A stretch of 64,000 nucleotides of DNA from Ferruginibacter lapsinanis (lineage in GTDB: Bacteria; Bacteroidota; Bacteroidia; Chitinophagales; Chitinophagaceae): the NCBI RefSeq assembly GCF_020783315.1, contig NZ_CP086063.1, positions 1,786,501-1,850,500 on the forward strand. The letters are read 5' to 3'. Below are positions 43,500 to 52,706 of this stretch, piece after piece (position 1 is the first letter of the stretch; each line of letters opens with the position of its first letter). The notes below the pieces were generated by a model, which made no database searches, was not told where the DNA came from, and saw only the letters and a list, made by a program, of their open reading frames with translations. The position numbers and the translations under genes were made by a program.

Positions 43500-43844
43500 T
43501 TATTTCACTACCTGAAATTTACCAGATTGAAGGATCTTGCCGTTTTTATCACGTAGTTGGTAAACATAGATACCACGATAAAAATCTAATAAAGGAAGAT
43601 TAAAATGCTGCGTATTTGTCTTAACCTCATATACTTTTTTACCCATAAAATTGTATACCTGTAAAGCAAATGATTTATCAAAACCACGCTGAAAATCGAA
43701 ATTGACAGCTGTACTGGCAGGAGTAGGATATACTTTGATCAATTTTGCAGGGCCATCACCAAGTATGGCTGTTTTATTTTGTGCAAAAGAAGTAAAAGTC
43801 AATCCAAATAATAGAATCAATATGGTCAATAGTCGTGTCAACAC
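43500..43844 (-). CDS. Minimal secreted protein: signal peptide plus type A T9SS sorting domain
   Basis: 114 residues. Signal peptide MLTRLLTILILLFGLTFTSFAQ, then only about ten residues before VYPTPASTAVNFDFQRGFDKSFALQVYNFMGKKVYEV, and the end GIYVYQLRDKNGKILQSGKFQVVK, which is a complete type A T9SS C-terminal domain. There is essentially no separate passenger domain. It stands alone. It may be a small attached surface protein, a decoy for the sorting machinery, or a relic of a larger gene. It has its own ATG and no frame damage. Confidence 0.8.
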   Translation of the reverse strand: MLTRLLTILILLFGLTFTSFAQNKTAILGDGPAKLIKVYPTPASTAVNFDFQRGFDKSFALQVYNFMGKKVYEVKTNTQHFNLPLLDFYRGIYVYQLRDKNGKILQSGKFQVVK

Positions 43845-43916
43845 AGTAAAAGTAATAATTTCTTTTCAAATATTAATGAATATTCTTGTAGAAAAAAAGC
43901 GATTAAATCATCTATA

Positions 43917-43957
43917 ATTCAGCCCGGCAGGTTTCTAGAATCCTATCCGGGCTGAAT
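43917..43957. terminator. Inverted repeat between the T9SS-tail gene and the peroxiredoxin gene
   Basis: Arms ATTCAGCCCGG (43917-43927) and CCGGGCTGAAT (43947-43957) with a 19-base loop; no strong T run. It lies directly after the peroxiredoxin stop and may end its transcript. Confidence 0.5.
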
Positions 43958-43959
43958 CC

Positions 43960-44427
43960 CTACAAAGAGTTCAGGATATCGGTAATTGCTGTAAAATTTG
44001 GCAGATCTCCTGCACTTTCCAGTACTTCTGCATATTGTATAACTCCCTCTTTATCAATAATAAAAGCAGCTCTTTTACTAACTCCTTTCATATCCAGTAT
44101 CCAATCTGTATAAATAGCCCCATAGGCGGTTGAAACATTCTTATTAAAATCGCTTAACAGCGTGAAATTGAAGTTTTGCTCTTCTTTAAATTTCGCAAGC
44201 GTAAAAACCGAATCGACCGAAATTCCCAAAACCTGGGCATTGGCATTGTTATAAACAGCCATATTATCGCGGATGCTGCACAGTTCTTTGGTGCATACTC
44301 CCGTAAATGCTTGGGGGAAGAAAAGGAGTAGAACATTTTTTCCTCTAAGGTCGCTAAGCGCTACTTTGCTTTTATCACTGGCGTGTAAAATAAACTCTGG
44401 GGCTTGTTGTCCGATTTCTGGTATCAT
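43960..44427 (-). CDS. Peroxiredoxin (AhpC/TSA family)
   Basis: 155 residues with a thioredoxin-like fold. The peroxidatic cysteine lies in FPQAFTGVCTKELCSIRD (about residues 33-50), preceded by the catalytic-pocket region LLLFF. A second Cys five residues on could be resolving or not. It reduces hydrogen peroxide or alkyl hydroperoxides. The N-terminus (MIPEIGQQAPEFILHASDKSKVALSDLRGKNVLL) is typical. It stands alone; the electron donor is not evident nearby. Confidence 0.93.
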   Translation of the reverse strand: MIPEIGQQAPEFILHASDKSKVALSDLRGKNVLLLFFPQAFTGVCTKELCSIRDNMAVYNNANAQVLGISVDSVFTLAKFKEEQNFNFTLLSDFNKNVSTAYGAIYTDWILDMKGVSKRAAFIIDKEGVIQYAEVLESAGDLPNFTAITDILNSL

Positions 44428-44590
44428 AATTGTTTATTACTTGATGATATAATTATTTTGTAAAGGGTAACATTTTTTGTCGTCTTTTGTTCTATCATCA
44501 GCGATAAATTTACCAAGGTCCGGTAAGGGTGTTGTGAATATTTTAAGAAAAGAAAAACTACATTTGATGACTAATCAATTTAAAATTGCA

Positions 44591-45280
44591 ATGAAGCATT
44601 TACTTTTTAGAAGTTTGATAGGATTGATGTTTTTGGTATTCGCAAATACTTGTGATGCGCAATACAAGGATTTCAGTTTATCTCCCGAAGGAGATACATT
44701 GAATGCTACTGATAAAAAGGGATTAAAACAAGGCAAGTGGGTGATAACCGTACCCGAAATAAGAGGTGAACCAGGATATGATGAAGAGGGAGTGTATAAA
44801 GATGATAAAAAAGAAGGAGTGTGGCGGAGGTATAGCACAGAGGGTGATCTGCTGGCAATAGAAAATTATAAATATGGAGGAAAGGATGGGATACAACAAT
44901 ATTATTCTTACCTGGGTTCTTTGATCAAAGAGGAAGAGTGGCATGCGTATAATCCGGATGCGCCTTATGATACCATTCCTATTTACGGAACCGGTAGCAA
45001 TGAGATCGTTGAATATAAAATCGTAAAGGCTACGCAATATAGTGTGCCACATGGTGAGTGGAAATATTTTGCTACAGATGGAAGACTAACGAAAGCAGAA
45101 AAGTATGACAGAGGCAGATTACTGGCTGATGATGAAAACAAAAAGCCTGATGTAGTTACATCTGATGTAAAAGAAAAGCCTAAGGAAAAAGCGAAGCCTC
45201 AGGAAGTGCTTGATTACGAAAAGAAATACAGTAAAAAGAAAAGAGAACATATGGAACGGGATGGTAAAACCGGCTTATAA
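44591..45280 (+). CDS. Secreted MORN-repeat-like protein
   Basis: About 229 residues from the ATG giving signal peptide MKHLLFRSLIGLMFLVFANTC (cut near DAQ); the frame also has an ATG at 44477 that would add 38 residues. The mature part has repeated 'YKDDKKEGVWRRYSTEGDLLAIENYKYGG' and 'GEWKYFATDGRLTKAEKYDRG' strands, the MORN pattern also seen in YwqK-type proteins. The C-terminus is a lysine-rich tail (KEKPKEKAKPQ...KKKREHMERDGKTGL). Function unknown. It ends at a strong terminator. Confidence 0.75.
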   Translation: MKHLLFRSLIGLMFLVFANTCDAQYKDFSLSPEGDTLNATDKKGLKQGKWVITVPEIRGEPGYDEEGVYKDDKKEGVWRRYSTEGDLLAIENYKYGGKDGIQQYYSYLGSLIKEEEWHAYNPDAPYDTIPIYGTGSNEIVEYKIVKATQYSVPHGEWKYFATDGRLTKAEKYDRGRLLADDENKKPDVVTSDVKEKPKEKAKPQEVLDYEKKYSKKKREHMERDGKTGL

Positions 45281-45315
45281 AAAAATGTATCGGCTTTAAC
45301 CGATACATTTTTTTT
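45281..45315 (+). terminator. Rho-independent terminator after the MORN-type gene
   Basis: 13-bp stem AAAAATGTATCGG / CCGATACATTTTT with loop CTTTAA and a following T run. It begins at the base after the stop codon. Confidence 0.88.
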
Positions 45316-45331
45316 ATAAGGATATATTGCT

Positions 45332-47434
45332 TTATTCAATGGGGAATAAGCTAATAGCACAGCCTCCTCCCGGGGCTAATTGTAATTTTAATTGTGATTT
45401 ACTTGTTACCACTTGTGTGGTTATCTCGTAAGGCTGAGGATTATCTTTCCAATGAGCATCTTTTGCATCTGCATAAATGGTAGCCAGGTATTTTTTATTA
45501 GCATCCAAAAAATCTAATTTTATTGTAGTGCTGCGTTTGTTCTCATCTGTTATGGCGCCAATGAACCATTTGTTTGTTCCTTTTGCTTTTCTGGCAACGG
45601 TAATATAATCTCCCGGTTCGGCCTCCAGGTATTTGCTGTCATCCCAGTCTACTGCCACATCTCTGATAAATTGAAAAGCATCTAATCTTGATTCATAACT
45701 TTCAGGCAGATCTGCCGCCATTTGCATCGGGCTGCAGATAGTAACGTATAAGGCTAACTGTTTAGCTAATGTGGTATGAACAAAATTATTTGCTTTCGTA
45801 CTATCCCAATGCACCATTTTTAATTCAAATATTCCCGGAGTATAATCCATAGGTCCTCCCATGAATCTAGTAAATGGGAAGATCGTTTCATGATCAGGAT
45901 TATTACCTGTACTCCAGGCATTGAACTCCATTCCTCTTGCAGCTTCACAAGCCATCCAATTAGGATAGGTGCGGCTTAATCCTGTAGGACGGACCGCTTC
46001 ATGAGCATCCAGCATGATCTTATAATCAGCTGTTTTTTTTGCTACTCTTACATAATGATTTACCATCCATTGACCATCATGATATTCTCCACGAGGAATG
46101 ATCTTACCTACATAACCTGTTTTAACAGCATCATACCCGTTCTCTTTCATGAATCTGTAAGCGGTATCCATCTGTCTTTCGTAATTAGTAACGGAGCTGG
46201 ATGTTTCATGGTGCATGATCATCTTAACACCTTTTTCTGCGGCATAGCGGTGTAATTCTTTTACATCAAAATCAGGGTAAGGAGTAACAAAATCAAAAAC
46301 ATTTTCTTTCCATTGACCAAACCAATCTTCCCAGCCTACATTCCAACCCTCTACCAATACTCCGCTAAAACCATACTTTGCAGCAAAATCAATATACTTT
46401 TTTACATTAGCCGTATTAGCTGCATGTTTTCCACTGGCTCTATCCCAACTAGATTTTCCTACATGCATTTCCCACCAAACACCAATAAATTTCTGCGGTT
46501 TAATCCAACTGGGATCTTTGATCACAGAGGGCTCATTTAAATTTAAAATAAGCTTGGAGGCGATAATATCTGTGGCTTTATCCGATACAATAATTGTGCG
46601 CCAGGGAGTTTTAGCAGGTGCTTGCAAATAAGCTTTATTACCAATTGCATCCGGCACCAATCTTGACGATAATGTGTAACTGGTTTTGTCAAGATGCAAG
46701 TTCATTGCCGGGTAGTTAACTAATGCAGCTTCATGAATATTAATATACAAGCCATCGCTGCTCTTCAGCATTAACGGTGTTTGTACCGCATTGCTATCAA
46801 AAAAGGCCCTGGCATTGATTTGATTATAGGCCAAAGATTTGCTGGCATCAACTTCACTTAAATTAGTCGTTTCAGGATTAAATTCATTGCTGTCATAATC
46901 TCCTGGTATCCAAAATGCTTTATGATTACCAGTTAAATGAAATTCTGTGTATTCATCTGCAATGGTAAAATGATTAAGATTTTTTTGTTGAGGGAATTCA
47001 TATCTAAAGCCGACACCATCATTAAAAACTTTGAATACAATGTCCATTAGAACCGGTGTGCTGTTTGTCTGGGTAAGATGAACAGTCAGCTGGTTGTAAT
47101 TATCTCTTATTTCTTTTACCTCACCCCATACCGGTTGCCATTTTTCATCAACAGATTGTTGTTCTGTTTTTATAACGGCCAAATTGAATCTTAACGATGG
47201 TAAGAATGTTTTGGAGAAATTTTCTTTGATGGTAAAGCCCATTCCCGACGGTAAAATGACATCTTTTGTTTTGTACGTGCAGGCATACATCGGTGTACCT
47301 GCTTCATTGATCCAGAAGGATAGTATTATATTTTTATCCGGCGAATTGACCGTTGTTTTTTTTGCCTGGGCATTGATAACATTTATAGAGGTAATAAATG
47401 TCACTAATAATATCAGTAATCGTTGTGTAAGCAT
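45332..47434 (-). CDS. GH97 alpha-glucosidase (SusB-like)
   Basis: 700 residues. Signal peptide MLTQRLLILLVTFITSINVINAQ. The N-terminal beta-sandwich of GH97 precedes a TIM barrel. The glutamates of the inverting SusB type are visible in PRGEYHDGQWMVNHY, DAHEAVRPTGLSRTYP and ACEAARGMEFNA. The retaining-type nucleophile pattern (KVDFMD) is absent, so an inverting alpha-glucosidase is the best reading. It hydrolyses malto-oligosaccharides or similar in the periplasm. No susC/susD neighbours lie here, so it is not part of a visible polysaccharide-utilisation locus. Confidence 0.93.
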   Translation of the reverse strand: MLTQRLLILLVTFITSINVINAQAKKTTVNSPDKNIILSFWINEAGTPMYACTYKTKDVILPSGMGFTIKENFSKTFLPSLRFNLAVIKTEQQSVDEKWQPVWGEVKEIRDNYNQLTVHLTQTNSTPVLMDIVFKVFNDGVGFRYEFPQQKNLNHFTIADEYTEFHLTGNHKAFWIPGDYDSNEFNPETTNLSEVDASKSLAYNQINARAFFDSNAVQTPLMLKSSDGLYINIHEAALVNYPAMNLHLDKTSYTLSSRLVPDAIGNKAYLQAPAKTPWRTIIVSDKATDIIASKLILNLNEPSVIKDPSWIKPQKFIGVWWEMHVGKSSWDRASGKHAANTANVKKYIDFAAKYGFSGVLVEGWNVGWEDWFGQWKENVFDFVTPYPDFDVKELHRYAAEKGVKMIMHHETSSSVTNYERQMDTAYRFMKENGYDAVKTGYVGKIIPRGEYHDGQWMVNHYVRVAKKTADYKIMLDAHEAVRPTGLSRTYPNWMACEAARGMEFNAWSTGNNPDHETIFPFTRFMGGPMDYTPGIFELKMVHWDSTKANNFVHTTLAKQLALYVTICSPMQMAADLPESYESRLDAFQFIRDVAVDWDDSKYLEAEPGDYITVARKAKGTNKWFIGAITDENKRSTTIKLDFLDANKKYLATIYADAKDAHWKDNPQPYEITTQVVTSKSQLKLQLAPGGGCAISLFPIE

Positions 47435-47500
47435 ATGGCTCCATTTAGAGGCTCAATTTACAATTTATTGTGTAAAAAATACATGTTTATATTGAGCCAA

Positions 47501-47532
47501 AAAAAATCCCATCCGCTATTAACGGATGGGAT
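47501..47532 (-). terminator. Terminator after rpsA
   Basis: 10-bp stem ATCCCATCCG / CGGATGGGAT at 47506-47515 and 47523-47532, followed on the minus strand by a long T run (plus strand A8 at 47499-47506). Confidence 0.8.
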
Positions 47533-47554
47533 CTATTATTAAAAGAGATAAAAA

Positions 47555-49477
47555 TTATCCTTCTTTTTCAGCATCAGCAGCAGCGTTGCCATCTAATTTA
47601 GCTTTCAGATCAGCTAATGCGCTGATATCACCTAATGTAGATTTTTCAACTTTGCTTTGAAGATTTTTAACTGCTTTCTTAGTTACTTCAGCATCAGCTT
47701 TTTTCTCTTTGATCACAGCTTGTTTTTCTTCTTCTTGTACTTGTTCCCAAAGACGAGTATGGCTTAACACGATACGTTTGTCATTACGGTCAAATTCAAT
47801 TACTTGAAATTGTGCAACTTCATCTGCATTTACTGTTTTACCATCTTCTTTTGCAAGATGACGAGCAGGAGCAAATCCTTCCAAACCATAAGGTAAAGAA
47901 ACGATAGCGCCTTTATCATCTTTTTTAGTAACTGTTCCTTCATGAACTGTTCCTACTGCAAAAGTATCTTCTAAAGAATTCCAAGGATCTTCTTCAATTT
48001 GTTTGTGTCCTAACTGAAGTTTACGTCCTTCTTTGTCGATGTTCATAATGATCACATCGATAGTAGCACCAACTTTAGTGTATTCGTTAGGGTTATTGAA
48101 ACGTTTCAACCAGCTAAGGTCACTTACGTGAATCATACCACCGATACCGCTTGCTAATTCAACAAATACGCCGTAAGGAGTAATGTTTTTAACAGTGCCA
48201 CTGTGTTTGCTTCCTTCAGGGAATTTAGTGTCAATTTCGCTCCAAGGATCATTAGCCATTTGTTTGATAGACAAACTCATCTTACGAGTGTCTTTGTCTA
48301 ACGTAACAATTTTAGCTTCATGTTCGTCACCTAATTTAAAGAATTCTTTAGCGTTGATCGGCGTATTAGCCCAAGTGATTTCACTCACGTGTACTAAACC
48401 TTCAACACCTGGCATGATTTCAAGGAAAGCACCGTAGTCTTCGATGTTCACTACTTTACCTTTAATGATTTCACCTTCTTTAATTGATTCGCTCAATGTA
48501 TCCCAAGGATGAGGAGTTAATTGTTTTAAACCTAAGCTGATACGTTTTTTGTCATCATCAAAATCTAAAACAACAACGTTAATTTTCTGATCCATCTTCA
48601 ATACTTCAGAAGGATGGTTGATACGACCCCATGAAATATCAGTGATGTATAGTAAACCATCTAAGCCACCCAAATCAAGGAATGCTCCGAAATCAGTGAT
48701 GTTTTTGATAGTTCCTTCAAGTACTTGACCTTTTTCTAATTTACCGATAATTTCAGCACGTTGTGCTTCGATATCGCTTTCAATAAGTGCTTTGTGAGAT
48801 ACAACAGCATTCTTAATTGTTTCGTTGATCTTAACAACTTTGAATTCCATTGTTTTACCAACAAACTGATCGTAATCAGTAACCGGTTTAACATCAATTT
48901 GAGATCCAGGTAAGAAAGTTTCCATACCGAATACATCAACAATAAGACCACCTTTAGTTTTGCTTGTAACCAAACCTGTAACGATTTCGCCAGTTTTGTG
49001 CAATTCCATAATGCGTTCCCAAGCACGACTGGTACGAGCTTGTTTACGACTAAGGTGTAAGTTGCCGTTCTTATCTTCTTTGTCAACTACCATTACTTCA
49101 ATGATGTCGCCAACTTTGATACCGCCAACTACATCTCTGAATTCATTCAAAGAAATTAAACCATCACTTTTAAAACCGATGTTTACAACAGCATCTGTTT
49201 TAGTGATCGCTTCAATAGTCGCCTGGATCATTTCGCCATCGTTGATTTGTTTGAATGTGTTATCATACACATCATCATACTTGGCTTTTTCTTCTTTTGT
49301 GTAACTAGAAACGTTACGTTTGTCAACGCTCCAATCGAAGTCGTCGTGAGCTGTTGCTACTGTTTCAGCAACAGGCGCAACCACAGGCACATTTGTTACC
49401 GCAGCAGTTTCAACTTCTGGAGAAGCTGATCCTTCCTGTGCATCTGCGTTTAGTTGTTTGTTAATAATAAATGACAT
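47555..49477 (-). CDS. rpsA: 30S ribosomal protein S1
   Basis: 640 residues with six S1 (OB-fold) repeats after an acidic Ala/Val-rich N-terminus. Repeats are seen as GLISLNEFRD, GLIVDVFGMETFLPGSQID, GAFLDLGGLDGLLYITDISWGRINHP, GAFLEIMPGVEGLVHVSEITW, GVFVELASGIGGMIHVSDLSW and GAIVSLPYGLEGFAPARHLA. S1 binds mRNA near the start codon, important where Shine-Dalgarno sequences are weak, as here. Long acidic tail. A -7 box and a short leader hairpin lie upstream. Confidence 0.97.
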   Translation of the reverse strand: MSFIINKQLNADAQEGSASPEVETAAVTNVPVVAPVAETVATAHDDFDWSVDKRNVSSYTKEEKAKYDDVYDNTFKQINDGEMIQATIEAITKTDAVVNIGFKSDGLISLNEFRDVVGGIKVGDIIEVMVVDKEDKNGNLHLSRKQARTSRAWERIMELHKTGEIVTGLVTSKTKGGLIVDVFGMETFLPGSQIDVKPVTDYDQFVGKTMEFKVVKINETIKNAVVSHKALIESDIEAQRAEIIGKLEKGQVLEGTIKNITDFGAFLDLGGLDGLLYITDISWGRINHPSEVLKMDQKINVVVLDFDDDKKRISLGLKQLTPHPWDTLSESIKEGEIIKGKVVNIEDYGAFLEIMPGVEGLVHVSEITWANTPINAKEFFKLGDEHEAKIVTLDKDTRKMSLSIKQMANDPWSEIDTKFPEGSKHSGTVKNITPYGVFVELASGIGGMIHVSDLSWLKRFNNPNEYTKVGATIDVIIMNIDKEGRKLQLGHKQIEEDPWNSLEDTFAVGTVHEGTVTKKDDKGAIVSLPYGLEGFAPARHLAKEDGKTVNADEVAQFQVIEFDRNDKRIVLSHTRLWEQVQEEEKQAVIKEKKADAEVTKKAVKNLQSKVEKSTLGDISALADLKAKLDGNAAADAEKEG

Positions 49478-49484
49478 AATATAA

Positions 49485-49515
49485 ATCCCGGTTTTTTAAC
49501 GGGAGGGCAAAGGTA
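49485..49515 (-). promoter_or_regulatory. rpsA -7 box and leader hairpin
   Basis: On the minus strand TACCTTTG (49515-49508), then a CCCG...CGGG hairpin with an A-rich loop, before the rpsA ATG. The leader hairpin may be a translational control site; S1 autoregulation is known in other bacteria. Confidence 0.45.
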
Positions 49516-49598
49516 CATTAAAATATACGATTTACGGTGTTTGATTGATGATTTTTTTCAGTGCAGGTGAAGGTTTTAGGCTGTTTGGGGGTTGATCT

Positions 49599-49661
49599 TT
49601 TTTGGGACCGGCATTGGGGCTTTGGGCATCATCGTTGTGTCACTCACTTGTACGGCATACC
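49599..49661 (+). repeat. Copy 2 of a dispersed element (63 bp)
   Basis: Matches the reverse complement of 21542-21605. Both have TTTTTGGGAC, then a 33-bp block (TCATCG...GGCATACC) with a single difference, at the G/A before CGGCATACC. Both lie in intergenic DNA. Confidence 0.7.
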
Positions 49662-50005
49662 ATTGCGAAACTTTGTATACGGTTTATAAGTATAACTTTT
49701 TGGTTATCAGTGTATTTTTTATAAGATATTGATCTTTGCCCGTTTGTATGCCAGGAACTTCGGTTAGAAACGGCTTACAAATAAATTTGATCGAGATAAA
49801 TGGGTAATAAAACCCTTAAAAACCTTTACCAGTCTATAATACATCTCATATTAAAAAATGATGAATATCATTTTCTGTTGAGCAGATCAGGTCTACATTT
49901 GGCAGTTAAAGATTTTTGTTTCAATAAGTGTTAAATCGCTTGCAAAGCCGGCAAAAATTGGCGAATGAACAAAGATCATCCTATCACTTTTTTTAAGCCA
50001 TCAAT

Positions 50006-50752
50006 ATGAAAAATAAAATTTTGATACTGGTTTGCAGTTGTCTTTTTGTTACAAATGCAGATCTCAGGGCACAAATAGACATAACCGGGCAAGCCAAAAG
50101 CACAGACAATACAAATCCTATTCCTGCTGACCAAGGTTATTTTGTACCAACCATTAATAGTGGTAGCATTGTAATTGAGAGGTTGCCAAAATCCGGTGCG
50201 CCAGATAGTATAGAACCCGTTTCTTTACTGTCATTAGTAGCAGTAGTAACAGGGTCGCAAAAAGTAGATATATACTGGTCTTCTTCTTCTGAAACCAATA
50301 TAGCTTACTACATAATAGAACGTTCAAAGGATGATGTCGAATACAAACAATTGATCAAATCCCCCGCAGTAGGGAATAGCCGTACCACAAAAAATTATTA
50401 TGCCTTTGATGCATCACCTTCTCCCAATTATACCTTCTATCGATTGAAGCAAATTGATTTGAACGGGCAGATCAAAGATGGCCCTATCGTTCGCATCAAG
50501 ATAAATACAAAAATGAAACCGAGTGTTTATCCAAATCCTTTTTCAGAATTCATAATGATGGATATCCATGAGATATCTCTGGCAGGATTACACTATACCT
50601 TATCAGACATGAATGGCAGAAAGCATCAGCAAGACCAGGTAAGGGATAAGGTTAGTTATATACAGGTAAGAGAACTTCCACAGGGAGCATATGTATTGAG
50701 TTTATGTAGAAACGATATCGAAATACAATCATTTACCGTGATCAAAAAATAG
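50006..50752 (+). CDS. Secreted protein with type A T9SS sorting domain
   Basis: 248 residues. Signal peptide MKNKILILVCSCLFVTNADLRAQ. Residues about 75-165 form a fibronectin-like region (VDIYWSSSSETNIAYYIIERSKDDVEYKQL), the typical unit before a type A tail. The tail (about 170-248) starts KPSVYPNPFSEF and ends GAYVLSLCRNDIEIQSFTVIKK. Exported by T9SS. The passenger is short, so it may act as a structural or anchor protein. Function unknown. Confidence 0.8.
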   Translation: MKNKILILVCSCLFVTNADLRAQIDITGQAKSTDNTNPIPADQGYFVPTINSGSIVIERLPKSGAPDSIEPVSLLSLVAVVTGSQKVDIYWSSSSETNIAYYIIERSKDDVEYKQLIKSPAVGNSRTTKNYYAFDASPSPNYTFYRLKQIDLNGQIKDGPIVRIKINTKMKPSVYPNPFSEFIMMDIHEISLAGLHYTLSDMNGRKHQQDQVRDKVSYIQVRELPQGAYVLSLCRNDIEIQSFTVIKK

Positions 50753-50781
50753 CATAATGGTGATGCCTATTGTTGATTAAT

Positions 50782-50789
50782 TATCTTTG
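50782..50789 (+). promoter_or_regulatory. -7 box abutting the start of the kinase-like gene
   Basis: TATCTTTG, an exact TAnnTTTG match, ends three bases before the ATG at 50793. The transcript would be leaderless or nearly so. Confidence 0.5.
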
Positions 50790-50792
50790 CGT

Positions 50793-51899
50793 ATGGAGTT
50801 TGAAGATATTATTAATGCGAAACTGTCAAAAGAGGTTGACAGGCCGATGATGAAGAAGGATTCTTTTCCGGTAAGTGAGATGTTTGATACTTACCTGCGT
50901 AAGTACGACAGGGATGTAAAGTTGCCGATCGTTTATAAAGACCTGCTTAATTACAGATACGCCAATTCTTTAAGAGATAAACACGGTAAGATCACTCATT
51001 GGGAAAATGCAGTATATGATCTGAAAGAAATGGAATATTTGAATGAGGCATTGGTGAATACTTACGCACTTTTAAAAACCGAAGGCGATCTCAGCTTTGC
51101 AAAACATCTGGCTGTAGAACGCATTGATTTTTGTGAATTTGGTAACAGTGTGCCTTTTAGAATAAGGATCATTAATAGGATAAACGATAACTACGATCAC
51201 TTTTATGTAAAGTCTGCAGATGCATCACGTATTTATGGGCTTGAGTTGGAAGACATGTTATCACCCAACAAAATAGTTTTCCTCTATCATAAAAACACAT
51301 TGGTTGAAGAACATATTCCCGGTATACCCGGTGATGTCTTCATCGAGCATTACCTGAATCTTCCTGAAACAAATAAAGTACGTATTGCGAAGGAATTTGT
51401 GAAATTCAATGAACGTTGTTTTGCCAGATTGTTGGGTGATATGCGTAGCTATAATTTTGTAATAGATATTACACCAGATATTGAAGACTACCAATATCGC
51501 ATACGTGCTATTGATTTTGATCAGCAGAGTTACGAGGGGAAAAAGAATATGTACTTACCTCAATTCTATAAAGAAAACTTTGAGTATGTGCAGTTGGTGT
51601 TGCAGAATTTAAGCCCGGATGTGATTTCGCAATACCGTACGGAAGAGCGCACAACCATGGCATTACGTGTTATAGGATCACGTAAACGTTTGATGGAGTT
51701 GTTGAATATAATCAGTAAGGATGAGATATCAGAAAATTACAAAGTGAAAATTTTACGTGATGAGTTGAATGAACATTTCGAGAACAACTATTTCTCTAAA
51801 TGTAAAACCATGGGAGAGTTGGTTAAGCGTCAATTGAAACAAATGTTGCAGAAGCATTTAAATCAATCACAGAAAAGACAATCTGGGGCCACCAGATAG
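50793..51899 (+). CDS. Unknown conserved protein with kinase-like features
   Basis: 368 residues from the ATG at 50793 (a TTG six bases earlier is in the -7 box). No family is recognised. Three features are spaced like an atypical protein/aminoglycoside kinase: a strand with Lys in HFYVKSADASRIYGLELE (K140), a catalytic-loop-like GDMRSYNFVI (D216, N221) and a metal-loop-like AIDFDQQSYEG (D241, D243). VEEHIPGIPG (171-180) could be the hinge. The C-terminal 90 residues are helical and basic (LVKRQLKQMLQKHLNQSQKRQ). The kinase reading is inference; catalytic HRD and DFG are both altered. It precedes a convergent HAD gene whose stop is 4 bp away. Confidence 0.75.
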   Translation: MEFEDIINAKLSKEVDRPMMKKDSFPVSEMFDTYLRKYDRDVKLPIVYKDLLNYRYANSLRDKHGKITHWENAVYDLKEMEYLNEALVNTYALLKTEGDLSFAKHLAVERIDFCEFGNSVPFRIRIINRINDNYDHFYVKSADASRIYGLELEDMLSPNKIVFLYHKNTLVEEHIPGIPGDVFIEHYLNLPETNKVRIAKEFVKFNERCFARLLGDMRSYNFVIDITPDIEDYQYRIRAIDFDQQSYEGKKNMYLPQFYKENFEYVQLVLQNLSPDVISQYRTEERTTMALRVIGSRKRLMELLNIISKDEISENYKVKILRDELNEHFENNYFSKCKTMGELVKRQLKQMLQKHLNQSQKRQSGATR

Positions 51900-51903
51900 C
51901 CAT

Positions 51904-52560
51904 TTACAAACTCTGCATCAACAACTCATTAAAATTTTGCAGGGAAGAAATTTTTAGATCTGCTGCATTGAATTTTACATGCTGACTTTCATGTGGTGCA
52001 GGTATTACAACACATTTCATTTTTGCGGCTTTGGCTGCAATTAGTCCGTTAAAAGAATCTTCAAAACAAATACAGTTTGAAGGGTTGGTGTTTAATTTTT
52101 CTGCACAGTTTAAATATACCTGAGGATGTGGCTTGCCATATTCTAACTGGTCTGCAGAGGAAATAGCCTGTAAATAATTTCTGATACCTAATTTATCTAC
52201 TACTGTATCTATAACAGCAAATCCGGAAGATGTAGCTAATCCGATCTTGAATTTTCTGTCAATAAAAAAATTGAAAATGTGGGAGAGACCCGGCATTGCT
52301 TTTCCTTTCTGATTTATTTTGCTCACTACAGTTTCTACAATGTCTCTTTCAGCCTGTAATGCTTTTTCCTGTGGAATTTTATAAACAGTGAACCACCAGT
52401 TTACAAACTCCTTTGTTCTCAGCCCGGTTGTAGTGCTATACTGCTCCTGGGAAATTTGTATGCCATAGTTTTTAAACACTTCGTCGGTAGCTTCACTCCA
52501 TAAAGGTTCGCTATCAATCAGCACGCCATCCATATCAAAAATTACTGTATTCAATTGCAT
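51904..52560 (-). CDS. HAD-family phosphatase (beta-phosphoglucomutase / HxpB-like)
   Basis: 218 residues. HAD motif I VIFDMDGVLIDSEPLW has nucleophile D9 and acid D11. Motif II is GLATSSG, motif III is the Lys in YGKPHPQVY, and motif IV is CICFEDSFNGLIAAKAA. This is the subfamily IA type with a helical cap, whose members dephosphorylate hexitol or sugar phosphates or isomerise them. Exact substrate unknown. It faces the kinase-like gene and ends 4 bp from it. Confidence 0.9.
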   Translation of the reverse strand: MQLNTVIFDMDGVLIDSEPLWSEATDEVFKNYGIQISQEQYSTTTGLRTKEFVNWWFTVYKIPQEKALQAERDIVETVVSKINQKGKAMPGLSHIFNFFIDRKFKIGLATSSGFAVIDTVVDKLGIRNYLQAISSADQLEYGKPHPQVYLNCAEKLNTNPSNCICFEDSFNGLIAAKAAKMKCVVIPAPHESQHVKFNAADLKISSLQNFNELLMQSL

Positions 52561-52706
52561 GGATGCAAATATATTTTAAATATGTGAACACTCATTGGTT
52601 GATCAGAGATTACATTCTTCGGTCCGTTAATAATCTTTCAAACCGCAGTTATCTGTGTTCGGCTCAATTATGTATATTGCGTTTAATATTTTTAAAATAA
52701 TATTGG

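Larger units (their letters stand above)
49478..50005. other. 528-bp gap between rpsA and a T9SS protein gene
   Basis: It holds the rpsA promoter region and the 64-bp dispersed element (49599-49661). The remainder is AT-rich. A GGCATAC (49654-49660) and GTATGCC (49746-49752) face each other 85 bp apart, which may be chance. Confidence 0.5.
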
